Assembly: GCA_030430515.1 (NCBI GenBank)
Contig: JAUIKX010000218.1
Coordinates: 1-6,247, forward strand
Direction of reading: 5' to 3'
Source of the DNA: Gammaproteobacteria bacterium
GTDB lineage: Bacteria; Pseudomonadota; Gammaproteobacteria; Pseudomonadales; Azotimanducaceae
DNA length: 6,247 bases
Positions 1 to 5,958 of the stretch are shown piece after piece. The position numbers and the translations under genes were made by a program. The notes below the pieces were generated by a model. That model saw only the letters and a list, made by a program, of their open reading frames with translations, searched no databases and was not told where the DNA came from. Within the stretch, counting starts at the first letter, position 1. Each line of letters starts with the position of its first letter.

Positions 1-175
1 TAACCCCGGTGAGCAGGGTCACCTATTTCAGCGCAAGCTGTTCGATGCAGGTCTGCATCTGAAAACGACGGGGGACGTGGCCATCGTCGCCCCGGCACTC
101 ATTGCGACCGATGAGGACATTCAGGAGATGACCCAGATTCTTGGCGACACCCTGAAGCAACTTAATCGCTCGTGA
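1..175 (+). CDS. Class III (omega) aminotransferase, C-terminal fragment
   Basis: The window opens inside a gene read from base 2. It encodes 57 residues and ends at TGA 173-175. The fragment contains LKTTGDVAIVAPALIATDEDI followed by a terminal helix. This matches the last strand and helix of PLP-dependent fold-type I class III aminotransferases, where the usual pattern is R/K-x-x-GD-x-x-x-x-x-PPLI-x-x-x-x-I. The active-site lysine and PLP-binding region lie outside the window. The stop codon overlaps the GTG start of the Pta gene, and an exporter of the TauE type follows, so an omega-amino acid or taurine:pyruvate aminotransferase is the best guess. Transfer of an amino group from taurine to pyruvate would give sulfoacetaldehyde and alanine. 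The family is clear from the fragment. The substrate is inferred only from neighbours, and beta-alanine or another omega-amine is equally possible. Confidence 0.75.
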   Translation, partial: NPGEQGHLFQRKLFDAGLHLKTTGDVAIVAPALIATDEDIQEMTQILGDTLKQLNRS

Positions 176-1065
176 GCCTGGCTGAGCAGATCCTGAGCAC
201 AGCCCGGTCAGCGCGGGTGGTGTTCCCGGAAGGCGCTGATGAGCGGGTGGTTGCGGCTGCAGAGGCTCTCGAAGAGCGAGGCATCTGTCAGCCGATTCTG
301 CTCACCGAGGTTCCCGGCAAAGTCCCCGCGCATTTCGTTGATGCCTACCTGGCAAAACGTCCGGGTGCCAGACGCACGGCGGTAGAGAAACGCCTTCAAC
401 GGCCGGTCTACCACGCCAGCATGATGGTGGCTAGCGGAGAAGCTGATGCACTCGTTGCCGGTGCGGTTCTGCCAACAAAGCAGGTACTTGAAGCCGCCCG
501 CTTGTGCATCGGCACTGAATCGGGTGTGGCTACCCCGTCGAGCTGCTTCCTCATGGATGTTCCGGGGTGGCGGGAACCCCTTGTGTTTGCCGACTGTGCT
601 GTCAATGTGGCGCCGGACGCTCGAACGCTTGCAGACATAGCCGTTGCCTCCGCCCGAAGTGCCGAGCGGCTTCTGGGCGTTGCACCTCGCGTTGCCCTCG
701 TTTCATTCTCAACGCATGGCAGCGGTCGGCATGAAAGCGTGCAGCGTATCGGTGAGGCACTTGAGCTGATTCGAGAAGCGGTACCCGGGCTCGCGGTCGA
801 TGGCGAGCTGCAGGTTGACGCCGCGCTCGACGCCGCTGTTGCGAGGCGCAAGGCAAACGGCGACAGCCTCGTAGCGGGTGCTGCGAACGTACTGATCTTT
901 CCGGACCTCAACAGCGGTAACATTGCCTACAAGCTGGTGCAGCAGCTTGCCGGCGCTTCGGTGATCGGCCCTCTGCTGCAGGGCTTCGCTCGGCCGGTTG
1001 CCGACCTGTCCCGGGGTGCGGGCGTCGAGGAGATCGTTCTGACCACCGCCGCAACGCTCTGCTAA
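172..1065 (+). CDS. pta: Phosphate acetyltransferase, compact form
   Basis: This 297-residue cytosolic protein of the PTA_PTB family converts acetyl phosphate and CoA into acetyl-CoA and phosphate. Family landmarks run in order: RVVFPEGADERV (15-26), ADALVAGAV (91-99), SFSTHGS (178-184), DGELQVDAA (210-218), FPDLNSGNIAYK (243-254), GPLLQGFARP (266-275) and DLSRG (278-282). Aligned from memory to the Methanosarcina thermophila enzyme, R63 matches Arg87 and S280-R281 match Ser309-Arg310. E287 replaces catalytic Asp316, and E107 appears where Arg133 is expected. About 22 residues are missing between residues 44 and 55, which explains the short length against the usual 320-340. The GTG start is forced by an in-frame TAA at 163-165 and a good N-terminal match. 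It overlaps the aminotransferase stop as GTGA and has no strong Shine-Dalgarno, so translation is probably coupled. Beside TauE, its likely job is recycling acetyl phosphate made by Xsc from sulfoacetaldehyde. Confidence 0.88.
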   Translation: MSLAEQILSTARSARVVFPEGADERVVAAAEALEERGICQPILLTEVPGKVPAHFVDAYLAKRPGARRTAVEKRLQRPVYHASMMVASGEADALVAGAVLPTKQVLEAARLCIGTESGVATPSSCFLMDVPGWREPLVFADCAVNVAPDARTLADIAVASARSAERLLGVAPRVALVSFSTHGSGRHESVQRIGEALELIREAVPGLAVDGELQVDAALDAAVARRKANGDSLVAGAANVLIFPDLNSGNIAYKLVQQLAGASVIGPLLQGFARPVADLSRGAGVEEIVLTTAATLC

Positions 1066-1887
1066 ATGGATCTTGCTCAGTACCTTCCGCTGATTCTCAT
1101 GATGATTGCCACTGGCGTCGTTGGCGGCATACTTGCTGGCCTGTTGGGCGTCGGTGGCGGCATTGTCATCGTGCCGGTGCTGGACTTTGCGCTCGGCGTC
1201 GTCGATGTCGACCCCGCGGTCCGTATGCATGTTGCCGTGGCTACATCGTTGGCCACCATCGTTCCCACCTCCATATCCTCGGCCAGGGCCCACCATGCCC
1301 GGGGTGCTGTGGACCTGTCGCTGGTGAAGTTCTGGGGCCCGATGGTCATTTTTGGTGCTCTGATTGGCGCATGGACCGCCAGTTGGGTGGACGGGCGCTG
1401 GCTCTCCGTAGTTTTCGGTGCGATAGCGCTGCTGGTGGCATTGAAAATGATGTTCGTCAGCGAGTCTCTTCGCCTGACTGATGACGTGCCCCGGGGTGTC
1501 ATCGGTGCGTTGCCGCCGCTGTCGATCGGTGGGCTCTCCAGCTGGATGGGCATTGGCGGCGGCACGCTGAGCGTGCCCGTCTTGACGCTCATGAATCAAC
1601 CGGTGCACAGGGCTGTGGGCACTTCGGCGCTGTTTGGCCTTCTGATCTCAGTGCCGGCTACTATCGGGTTTGTGGCTGCCGGTTGGGATGATCCGCGCGC
1701 TCCGGCATTCAGTTTCGGCTACGTCAATGTGCTCGGGTTTCTGCTCATCGCGCCGCTGACGGTGCTGAGCGCGCCGCTCGGCGCTCGTATTGCTCATGCC
1801 TTTTCAAAGCAGCAGCTCAGTCTCGCCTTCGGGCTGTTTCTTTTTATCGTCGCTGCCCGCATGCTTTATGCGTCGTTCGTAGCCTAG
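1066..1887 (+). CDS. TauE/SafE family (TSUP) anion exporter, probable sulfite exporter
   Basis: This is a 273-residue polytopic inner-membrane protein of the TSUP (TauE/SafE, formerly DUF81) family. The family's internal duplication is visible. The N-terminal half carries GLLGVGGGIVIVPVL (25-39) followed by AVATSLATIVPTS (57-69). The C-terminal half repeats it with SWMGIGGGTLSVPVL (159-173) followed by AVGTSALFGLLIS (183-195). Hydrophobic segments lie near residues 8-40, 57-72, 88-106, 112-131, 146-175, 183-206, 217-240 and 251-273. Length is normal for the family. The ATG follows the Pta TAA with no gap, which indicates coupled translation. In sulfonate catabolism operons such proteins are thought to export the sulfite released by Xsc. 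The family also includes sulfoacetate, thiosulfate and uncharacterised exporters. The family call is firm, and the sulfite role is inferred from the aminotransferase and Pta neighbours. Confidence 0.9.
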   Translation: MDLAQYLPLILMMIATGVVGGILAGLLGVGGGIVIVPVLDFALGVVDVDPAVRMHVAVATSLATIVPTSISSARAHHARGAVDLSLVKFWGPMVIFGALIGAWTASWVDGRWLSVVFGAIALLVALKMMFVSESLRLTDDVPRGVIGALPPLSIGGLSSWMGIGGGTLSVPVLTLMNQPVHRAVGTSALFGLLISVPATIGFVAAGWDDPRAPAFSFGYVNVLGFLLIAPLTVLSAPLGARIAHAFSKQQLSLAFGLFLFIVAARMLYASFVA

Positions 1888-1892
1888 GGGGG
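1887..1892 (+). promoter_or_regulatory. G-rich ribosome binding site of the first crotonase gene
   Basis: Six consecutive G residues overlap the last base of the upstream TAG stop and lie only 3 nt before the ATG at 1896. The tract resembles a Shine-Dalgarno core but is all G and closely spaced. It supports the ATG at 1896 as the start and fits ribosomes reinitiating after the exporter gene. Confidence 0.5.
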
Positions 1893-1895
1893 AAA

Positions 1896-2663
1896 ATGGA
1901 GTACGTAAACGTAGAGCGGGGTGGGCCGGTTGCCATCGTTCGTTTCGACCGGAAGAAAAACCTCAATGCCTTCGACGGTCAGCTCATTCTGGAGCTCACC
2001 GAGGTGGCCCGTTCGTTTCACGACGATCTCGATACCCGGGCTGTGGTGCTCACCGGTTCGAAAGACTATTTCTCCGCGGGCGCCGATATCGAAGACATGG
2101 CCAAACGCAACGAGCCAGGTATGACGGACATTCAGCGCCGCCAGGTGTTCTATCGCGGTGTGCGCCTTTGTGAAGCCTGGGAAACCATGCCGCAGATTAC
2201 CATCGCGGCCATGGAGCGCATCGCCGTAGGCGCGGGTGTGGCCCTGCCGCTGGCCTGCGATTGGCGGGTGATGGGCGAGAGCTGCTACCTGTATGTGCCC
2301 GAAGCGAAGATCGGCCTCAACCTGCAATGGGGCGCCTTGCCGAGACTGGTCAACCTGGTGGGTCCGGCGCGCGCCAAGCGCATCTGTATTCTCTGTGAGC
2401 GTATGGATGCCCAGACGGCGCTGGACTGGGGTCTTGTCGAGGAAATCGCGGCCGACGGTGAAGCCGAAGCCGTGGCTCGCAGTCTGGGCGAGGCCGCAGC
2501 CGAGATGCCTCCGGTGGCGGTAAGCATGATCAAAGAGGCCGTCAACGCCACCGCCGCTGCACTCAACAGAACCGCCAGCTACGCAGACGCGGATCAGAGC
2601 CAGCTCAGCGCTGCCAGTGAAGATGCTCGTGCCGCGCGGGAGCAGTTTCAGAAGCGGAAGTAA
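1896..2663 (+). CDS. Enoyl-CoA hydratase/isomerase (crotonase) family protein
   Basis: This is a 255-residue cytosolic crotonase-fold protein of ordinary length. It shows NLNAFDG near 22-28, the first oxyanion-hole strand FSAGADIEDM (59-68), the second oxyanion-hole stretch VGAGVALPLACDW (111-123) and VPEAKIGLNLQWGALPRL (134-151). Ala116 occupies the position of rat hydratase Glu144, while Glu136 is kept at the Glu164 position. One retained Glu is more like delta3-delta2 enoyl-CoA isomerases or specialised crotonases than classical hydratases. The sequence AMER before VGAG replaces the usual A-x-NG. The gene starts 8 nt after the exporter stop and ends 3 nt before the first CoA-transferase, so it probably acts on the CoA thioester those transferases make. 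Candidates are double-bond isomerisation, hydration or thioester hydrolysis. The substrate is unknown. Confidence 0.88.
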   Translation: MEYVNVERGGPVAIVRFDRKKNLNAFDGQLILELTEVARSFHDDLDTRAVVLTGSKDYFSAGADIEDMAKRNEPGMTDIQRRQVFYRGVRLCEAWETMPQITIAAMERIAVGAGVALPLACDWRVMGESCYLYVPEAKIGLNLQWGALPRLVNLVGPARAKRICILCERMDAQTALDWGLVEEIAADGEAEAVARSLGEAAAEMPPVAVSMIKEAVNATAAALNRTASYADADQSQLSAASEDARAAREQFQKRK

Positions 2664-2666
2664 GCC

Positions 2667-3899
2667 ATGACGGGCACAGCACTGGGCAAGTATCGAATCT
2701 GCGATTTCACCGGGCAGCTTGCGGGTGCCGGCGCGACCAAGTGGCTGGCTGCATTTGGTGCAGAGGTCATCCGCATCGAGGATCCCACCCGTCAGGGGCG
2801 CTGGGACATACTGCGCGGCAATCCGCCTTTCAAAGACGAGCGTACCGGCATCGACATGGGCGGGGCGTTCAACAACCACAACACCGACAAGCTGGGTATC
2901 ACGCTCAATCTGAAAACTGAAAAGGGCAAGACGCTGCTCCGTGAGCTGATTGCCATTAGCGATGCGGTCACCGAGAACTTTGCCGCTGGAGTGCTCGAGC
3001 GTTGGGGCTTCAGTTTTGACGCCATGCGTGAAATCAAACCCGACATCATTTACGTGTCCAATTGCGGGTTCGGCTATACCGGCCCCTACGCGCCGTTCAA
3101 AACCTGGGGCCCGATCGTGCAGGCCGTCTCGGGTCTCACCCATACTTCAGCGCTGCCCGGCCAACCGCCGGCCGGCTGGGGCTACTCCTACATGGACCAC
3201 ACCGGCGCGTACTACATGGCCATGGCGATTCTGGCTGCTCTATATCATCGGGAACGAACCGGTGAAGGGCAGTGGGTCGATCTGGCCTGTACGGACTCGG
3301 CGTTGACACTCAACGGTCCTGCGTTGCTGGACTGGACGGTCAACGGTCGGGGGCTCACGGAAGACGGGGCAGTGAACGCTAACCGCAGCCAGTTTCAGCG
3401 CATGGCGCCTCATGGCATCTATCCCTGCAAGGGAGACGATGACTGGGTCGCGATCGCCTGTCAGGATGACGCGCAGTGGCACGCTCTTGCCATGCTGATC
3501 GGAGAAGGTTGGACCGACGCGTTCCAGAATGTAGAGGCCAGGCTCTCTGATCAGGACGTCCTGGATGCGCATCTCGGCGCATGGACAGCGTCCAGAAACA
3601 AGTTTGATCTGCAAAGCCGCCTGCGCGAGCTCAGAATCCCCGTATCCGCGGTGCAGAAACCCGGTGAGCGTATCGATGAGGATCCCACCACCGAAGCCTT
3701 CGGTTTGTGGCCCGAGGTGACGCACAGCGCCATTGGCAACATTCGGGTAGACGGTCAGCCGGTGCACTTCTCTGAAACCGACTGGGACTCAAGGCAAGGT
3801 GCCCCCTGTCTTGGTGAGCATACGGAAGACGTGCTCACGCGGTTGCTGGGCCGGACCCCGGAAGATGTAGCGGCATTGCGGCAAGAGGGCGTGATATGA
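2667..3899 (+). CDS. Class III CoA-transferase (CaiB/BaiF family), catalytic subunit
   Basis: This 410-residue protein of the CaiB/BaiF family moves CoA between carboxylates through an aspartyl-CoA thioester. The N-terminal Rossmann-like half has the hallmark pattern GAEVIRIEDP (31-40), then NTDKLGITLNLKTEKG (72-87) and YVSNCGFGYTGPYAPF (129-144). The catalytic segment is SYMDHTGAYYMAMAIL (174-189), with D177 at the position of formyl-CoA transferase Asp169. It is followed by YHRERTGEGQWVDLA (193-207), the usual RxxTGxGQ motif. Length is typical. The ATG follows the crotonase stop by 3 nt, with a GGAAG at 2656-2660 as a plausible ribosome site. The stop overlaps the next gene as ATGA. The GWGYSYMDHTG form recalls transferases such as BbsF and actinobacterial steroid-type homologues, but that comparison is from memory. 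The acid substrate and CoA donor (succinyl-CoA or acetyl-CoA) are not readable. Confidence 0.92.
   Translation: MTGTALGKYRICDFTGQLAGAGATKWLAAFGAEVIRIEDPTRQGRWDILRGNPPFKDERTGIDMGGAFNNHNTDKLGITLNLKTEKGKTLLRELIAISDAVTENFAAGVLERWGFSFDAMREIKPDIIYVSNCGFGYTGPYAPFKTWGPIVQAVSGLTHTSALPGQPPAGWGYSYMDHTGAYYMAMAILAALYHRERTGEGQWVDLACTDSALTLNGPALLDWTVNGRGLTEDGAVNANRSQFQRMAPHGIYPCKGDDDWVAIACQDDAQWHALAMLIGEGWTDAFQNVEARLSDQDVLDAHLGAWTASRNKFDLQSRLRELRIPVSAVQKPGERIDEDPTTEAFGLWPEVTHSAIGNIRVDGQPVHFSETDWDSRQGAPCLGEHTEDVLTRLLGRTPEDVAALRQEGVI
3884..3889 (+). promoter_or_regulatory. Ribosome binding site of the second CoA-transferase gene
   Basis: AGAGGG lies inside the 3' end of the first CoA-transferase gene, 6 nt before the ATG at 3896. 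It fixes the start at the ATGA overlap and suggests that the two subunits are made together in matched amounts. Confidence 0.6.
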
Positions 3900-5137
3900 G
3901 TGTGCTTGCGGGCCTGAAAGTCGTTGAGCTTTCGAACGAGTATTGCGCTTTTGCCGGCAAGCTGCTGGGTGACATGGGGGCAGACGTGGTGCTCGTCGAG
4001 CCGCCGGGCGGCGATCCGAGCCGCACCTATCCACCGTTTTTCCGTGATGAGGAAGATCGGGAGAAGAGTCTGTATTTCTGGCACTACAACACCAGCAAGC
4101 GAGGCGTCGTGCTGGACCTCGATGATGCAGACGACCTCGCCCGGCTCAAAGCGCTCATTCTTGAAGCGGACATTCTGGTGGAATCCGAACCGGTTTCCCG
4201 ACTGTCGGCGCTGGGGCTCGACTATGAGCAGACCCATGCCGATAACCCTGGCCTCATTCATGTAGCCCTCACACCGTACGGCCGCAAGGAACCCATGAGT
4301 GACCTGCCGCAAACGGATCTGACGCTCATGGCCGCCGGTGGGCCGCCATGGAACTGCGGTTACGATGATCACTTGCTCCCGCCGGTACGCGGCTGGGGCA
4401 ATCAGGGCTACCACACGGGTTGCCACTTCGCGGTGATGAGCATGTTCACGGCCCTGCTTGCTAGATTGCAGACAGGCCGCGGCCAGTTCATCGATATCTC
4501 CATGACCGCGGCTTTGAACGTCACCACGGAAGCCGGTTCGTACAGCTGGCTGATCAATCAGACCACCGTCGAACGGCAGACCGGCCGGCATGCAGCAACC
4601 CAACCCACGGGCGAGACGCAGATGCGGTGTGCTGACGGTCGATGGGTGAACACCGGTGTACCGCCGCGGTTTCCCGCCGAGTTTGCAAAGCTACTGAACT
4701 GGATGGCGGATCTCGGTCTCGTTGAATCGTTTCCGGAAGCGGTGTTTCTCGAGATGGGTGCGAATTGGCAAGGTCCTTTTGACCTATCGCAGATTGGTAC
4801 CGACGACACCATCACCGCGATTTTCATGGCGGGACGGGAGGGTCTTCAGACAATTGCCGCGACGGTGAGCGCGCAGGACTTTTTTGAAGGCTGCCAGAGC
4901 GCTGGACTCGCAGTGGGCGTCATCAACAGCCCGGAAGAAGCGCTCGAGGATCCGCACTTCATCGCCCATGGCATGAAGGTGCCGGTACGGCACGAAGAAC
5001 TGGACGAAACGGTGATCTATCCCGGTGCGCCGTTTGTGCTACCCGCGGCGCCCTGGCGGATCTCCCGGCCCGCACCGAAGGTGGGCGAGCACAACGAAGA
5101 GATCTTCGCTATTTATAGCGGGCAAGAATCTCCTTGA
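3896..5137 (+). CDS. Class III CoA-transferase (CaiB/BaiF family) subunit lacking the catalytic Asp
   Basis: This 413-residue CaiB/BaiF protein has the family N-terminus: LAGLKVVELS (4-13), LLGDMGADVVLVEPPGGDPSR (23-43), NTSKRGVVLDL (65-75) and the half-site LPQTDLTLMAAGG (137-149). Its RGWGNQGYHTGCHF (165-178) and LQTGRGQFIDISM (191-203) align without gaps to the active segment of the neighbouring subunit. This places Tyr172, not Asp, at the nucleophile position. It is therefore unlikely to form the covalent aspartyl-CoA intermediate alone. Class III CoA-transferases are interlocked dimers, and heteromeric examples (BbsEF, SmtAB) are known, so it most likely pairs with the product of the preceding gene. 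The ATG overlaps that gene's stop as ATGA, behind an AGAGGG. Its 3' end overlaps the convergent crotonase gene by 29 bp. A racemase-like or binding role is an alternative. Confidence 0.9.
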   Translation: MSVLAGLKVVELSNEYCAFAGKLLGDMGADVVLVEPPGGDPSRTYPPFFRDEEDREKSLYFWHYNTSKRGVVLDLDDADDLARLKALILEADILVESEPVSRLSALGLDYEQTHADNPGLIHVALTPYGRKEPMSDLPQTDLTLMAAGGPPWNCGYDDHLLPPVRGWGNQGYHTGCHFAVMSMFTALLARLQTGRGQFIDISMTAALNVTTEAGSYSWLINQTTVERQTGRHAATQPTGETQMRCADGRWVNTGVPPRFPAEFAKLLNWMADLGLVESFPEAVFLEMGANWQGPFDLSQIGTDDTITAIFMAGREGLQTIAATVSAQDFFEGCQSAGLAVGVINSPEEALEDPHFIAHGMKVPVRHEELDETVIYPGAPFVLPAAPWRISRPAPKVGEHNEEIFAIYSGQESP

Positions 5138-5957
5138 TGACTTTAGCCCCTTCAGGATCGACGGCGATGCCGTCGTGCACGAGCTTTGCGTGTGCGTGTC
5201 CCAACTGCTGCAGCGACATGGCGGACTTGAGCGCGGTGTAGATGCCCTGAGCTTCCTGCGCCTGGTTCACGGATTCTTTCGCGAGCTTGAGGCCCATGCT
5301 CGGGCGCTTGGCGATACGCTCGGCCATCTCCGTGGTGAATGATGTCAGTTCGTCCAACGGCACCACGTGATTGATCATGCCGAGGCTCCTGGCTTCCTCC
5401 GCATCGATCACGTCGCCGGTAAAGAGCATTTCCTTTGCCTTGCGCACGCCCATTTCCCATGGGTGGGCGCAGTACTCCACCGCGTTGACGCCGAAAGCAA
5501 CGACGGGATCCGTGAACTTCGAGTTTTCTGCGGCAATGATGATATCGCAGGGCCACATGAGCATGAGCCCTCCGGCGATGACCCAGCCCTTCACTTCGGC
5601 GATGGTGGGTTTGGGAATGTTGCGCCAGCGCCAGCAGTAACCGAGAAAGAATTCTTCCTCCATGCCCCAGTGGGCTTCCTGGCCTTTGTCTTCGAAGTTG
5701 CTCGTCCAGGTGGTGACGGGCTCGAAGGTGTCCATGTCCAGGTTGCCTTTCCCAGCGTGGCCGCTGGAAAAATCCGGGCCATCTCCAGCGAGCACGATGA
5801 CCTTTACTTCGTTGTCGTGCGCAGCTTTGTCGAAGGCGGTGTTCAGCTCCGACAGCAGCTCCATGGTCTGTGCATTGCGCTTTTCCGGCCGGGCGAGGGT
5901 GATGCGCGCGACACCGTTGGTAGGCCCTTCGTAACGTATGGTGGCGAATTCGCTCAC
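5109..5957 (-). CDS. Divergent enoyl-CoA hydratase/isomerase (crotonase) family protein
   Basis: This 282-residue crotonase-fold protein has ITLARPEKRNAQ (19-30), the first oxyanion-hole strand VIVLAGDGPDFSSGHAGKG (53-71), VKGWVIAGGLMLMWPCDI (122-139), SKFTDPVVAFGVN (146-158) and VEYCAHPWEMGVRKAKEML (160-178). Aligned on the PCD motif, Met132 replaces Glu144 and Val152 replaces Glu164 of the classical hydratase, so both standard acid/base residues are absent. A long aromatic and acidic insert lies at about 70-112, which accounts for the extra length over about 260. Homologues with an EYxAHPWE stretch are, from memory, common in actinobacterial and environmental genomes. The start is GTG at 5957-5955, supported by GGAGG 5 nt upstream; no in-frame ATG fits. 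One nucleotide separates it from the FO synthase stop. The reaction is unknown: hydratase, C-C cleaving or non-hydratase crotonase activity are all possible. Confidence 0.88.
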   Translation of the reverse strand: MSEFATIRYEGPTNGVARITLARPEKRNAQTMELLSELNTAFDKAAHDNEVKVIVLAGDGPDFSSGHAGKGNLDMDTFEPVTTWTSNFEDKGQEAHWGMEEEFFLGYCWRWRNIPKPTIAEVKGWVIAGGLMLMWPCDIIIAAENSKFTDPVVAFGVNAVEYCAHPWEMGVRKAKEMLFTGDVIDAEEARSLGMINHVVPLDELTSFTTEMAERIAKRPSMGLKLAKESVNQAQEAQGIYTALKSAMSLQQLGHAHAKLVHDGIAVDPEGAKVIKEILARYK

Positions 5958-5958
5958 A

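Noticed and set aside
709..1608. 299-codon open frame on the minus strand opposite pta and the exporter gene
   Set aside because: The translation is rich in His, Gln and Arg with no domain. Both plus-strand genes are well supported, so this is an antisense shadow.
1884..3143. 419-codon open frame on the minus strand
   Set aside because: It lies opposite the first crotonase and CoA-transferase genes, whose products match known families. Its own translation has no recognisable motif and is rich in His, Gly and Arg, as expected from a shadow of GC-biased codons.
1896..3899. The crotonase plus CoA-transferase as caiD/caiB of carnitine metabolism
   Set aside because: The CoA-transferase does not resemble E. 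coli CaiB beyond family motifs, and no caiA, caiC or caiT is present.
3755..4603. 282-codon open frame on the minus strand opposite the CoA-transferase genes
   Set aside because: There is no family resemblance and it spans two well-supported overlapping genes. Shadow frame.
5107..5120. Perfect inverted repeat CGCTATTTATAGCG at the convergent gene ends, considered as a terminator
   Set aside because: The realistic hairpin is about 5 bp with a 4-nt loop, is AT-rich and has no T-tract on either strand. It is too weak to call.
2667..5137. The tandem CoA-transferases as a split DddD (DMSP lyase)
   Set aside because: DddD is one chain of two CaiB domains with its catalytic Asp, as recalled, in the second domain. 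Here the Asp is in the first protein, and no DMSP genes (BCCT transporter, dddB, dddC) are seen.
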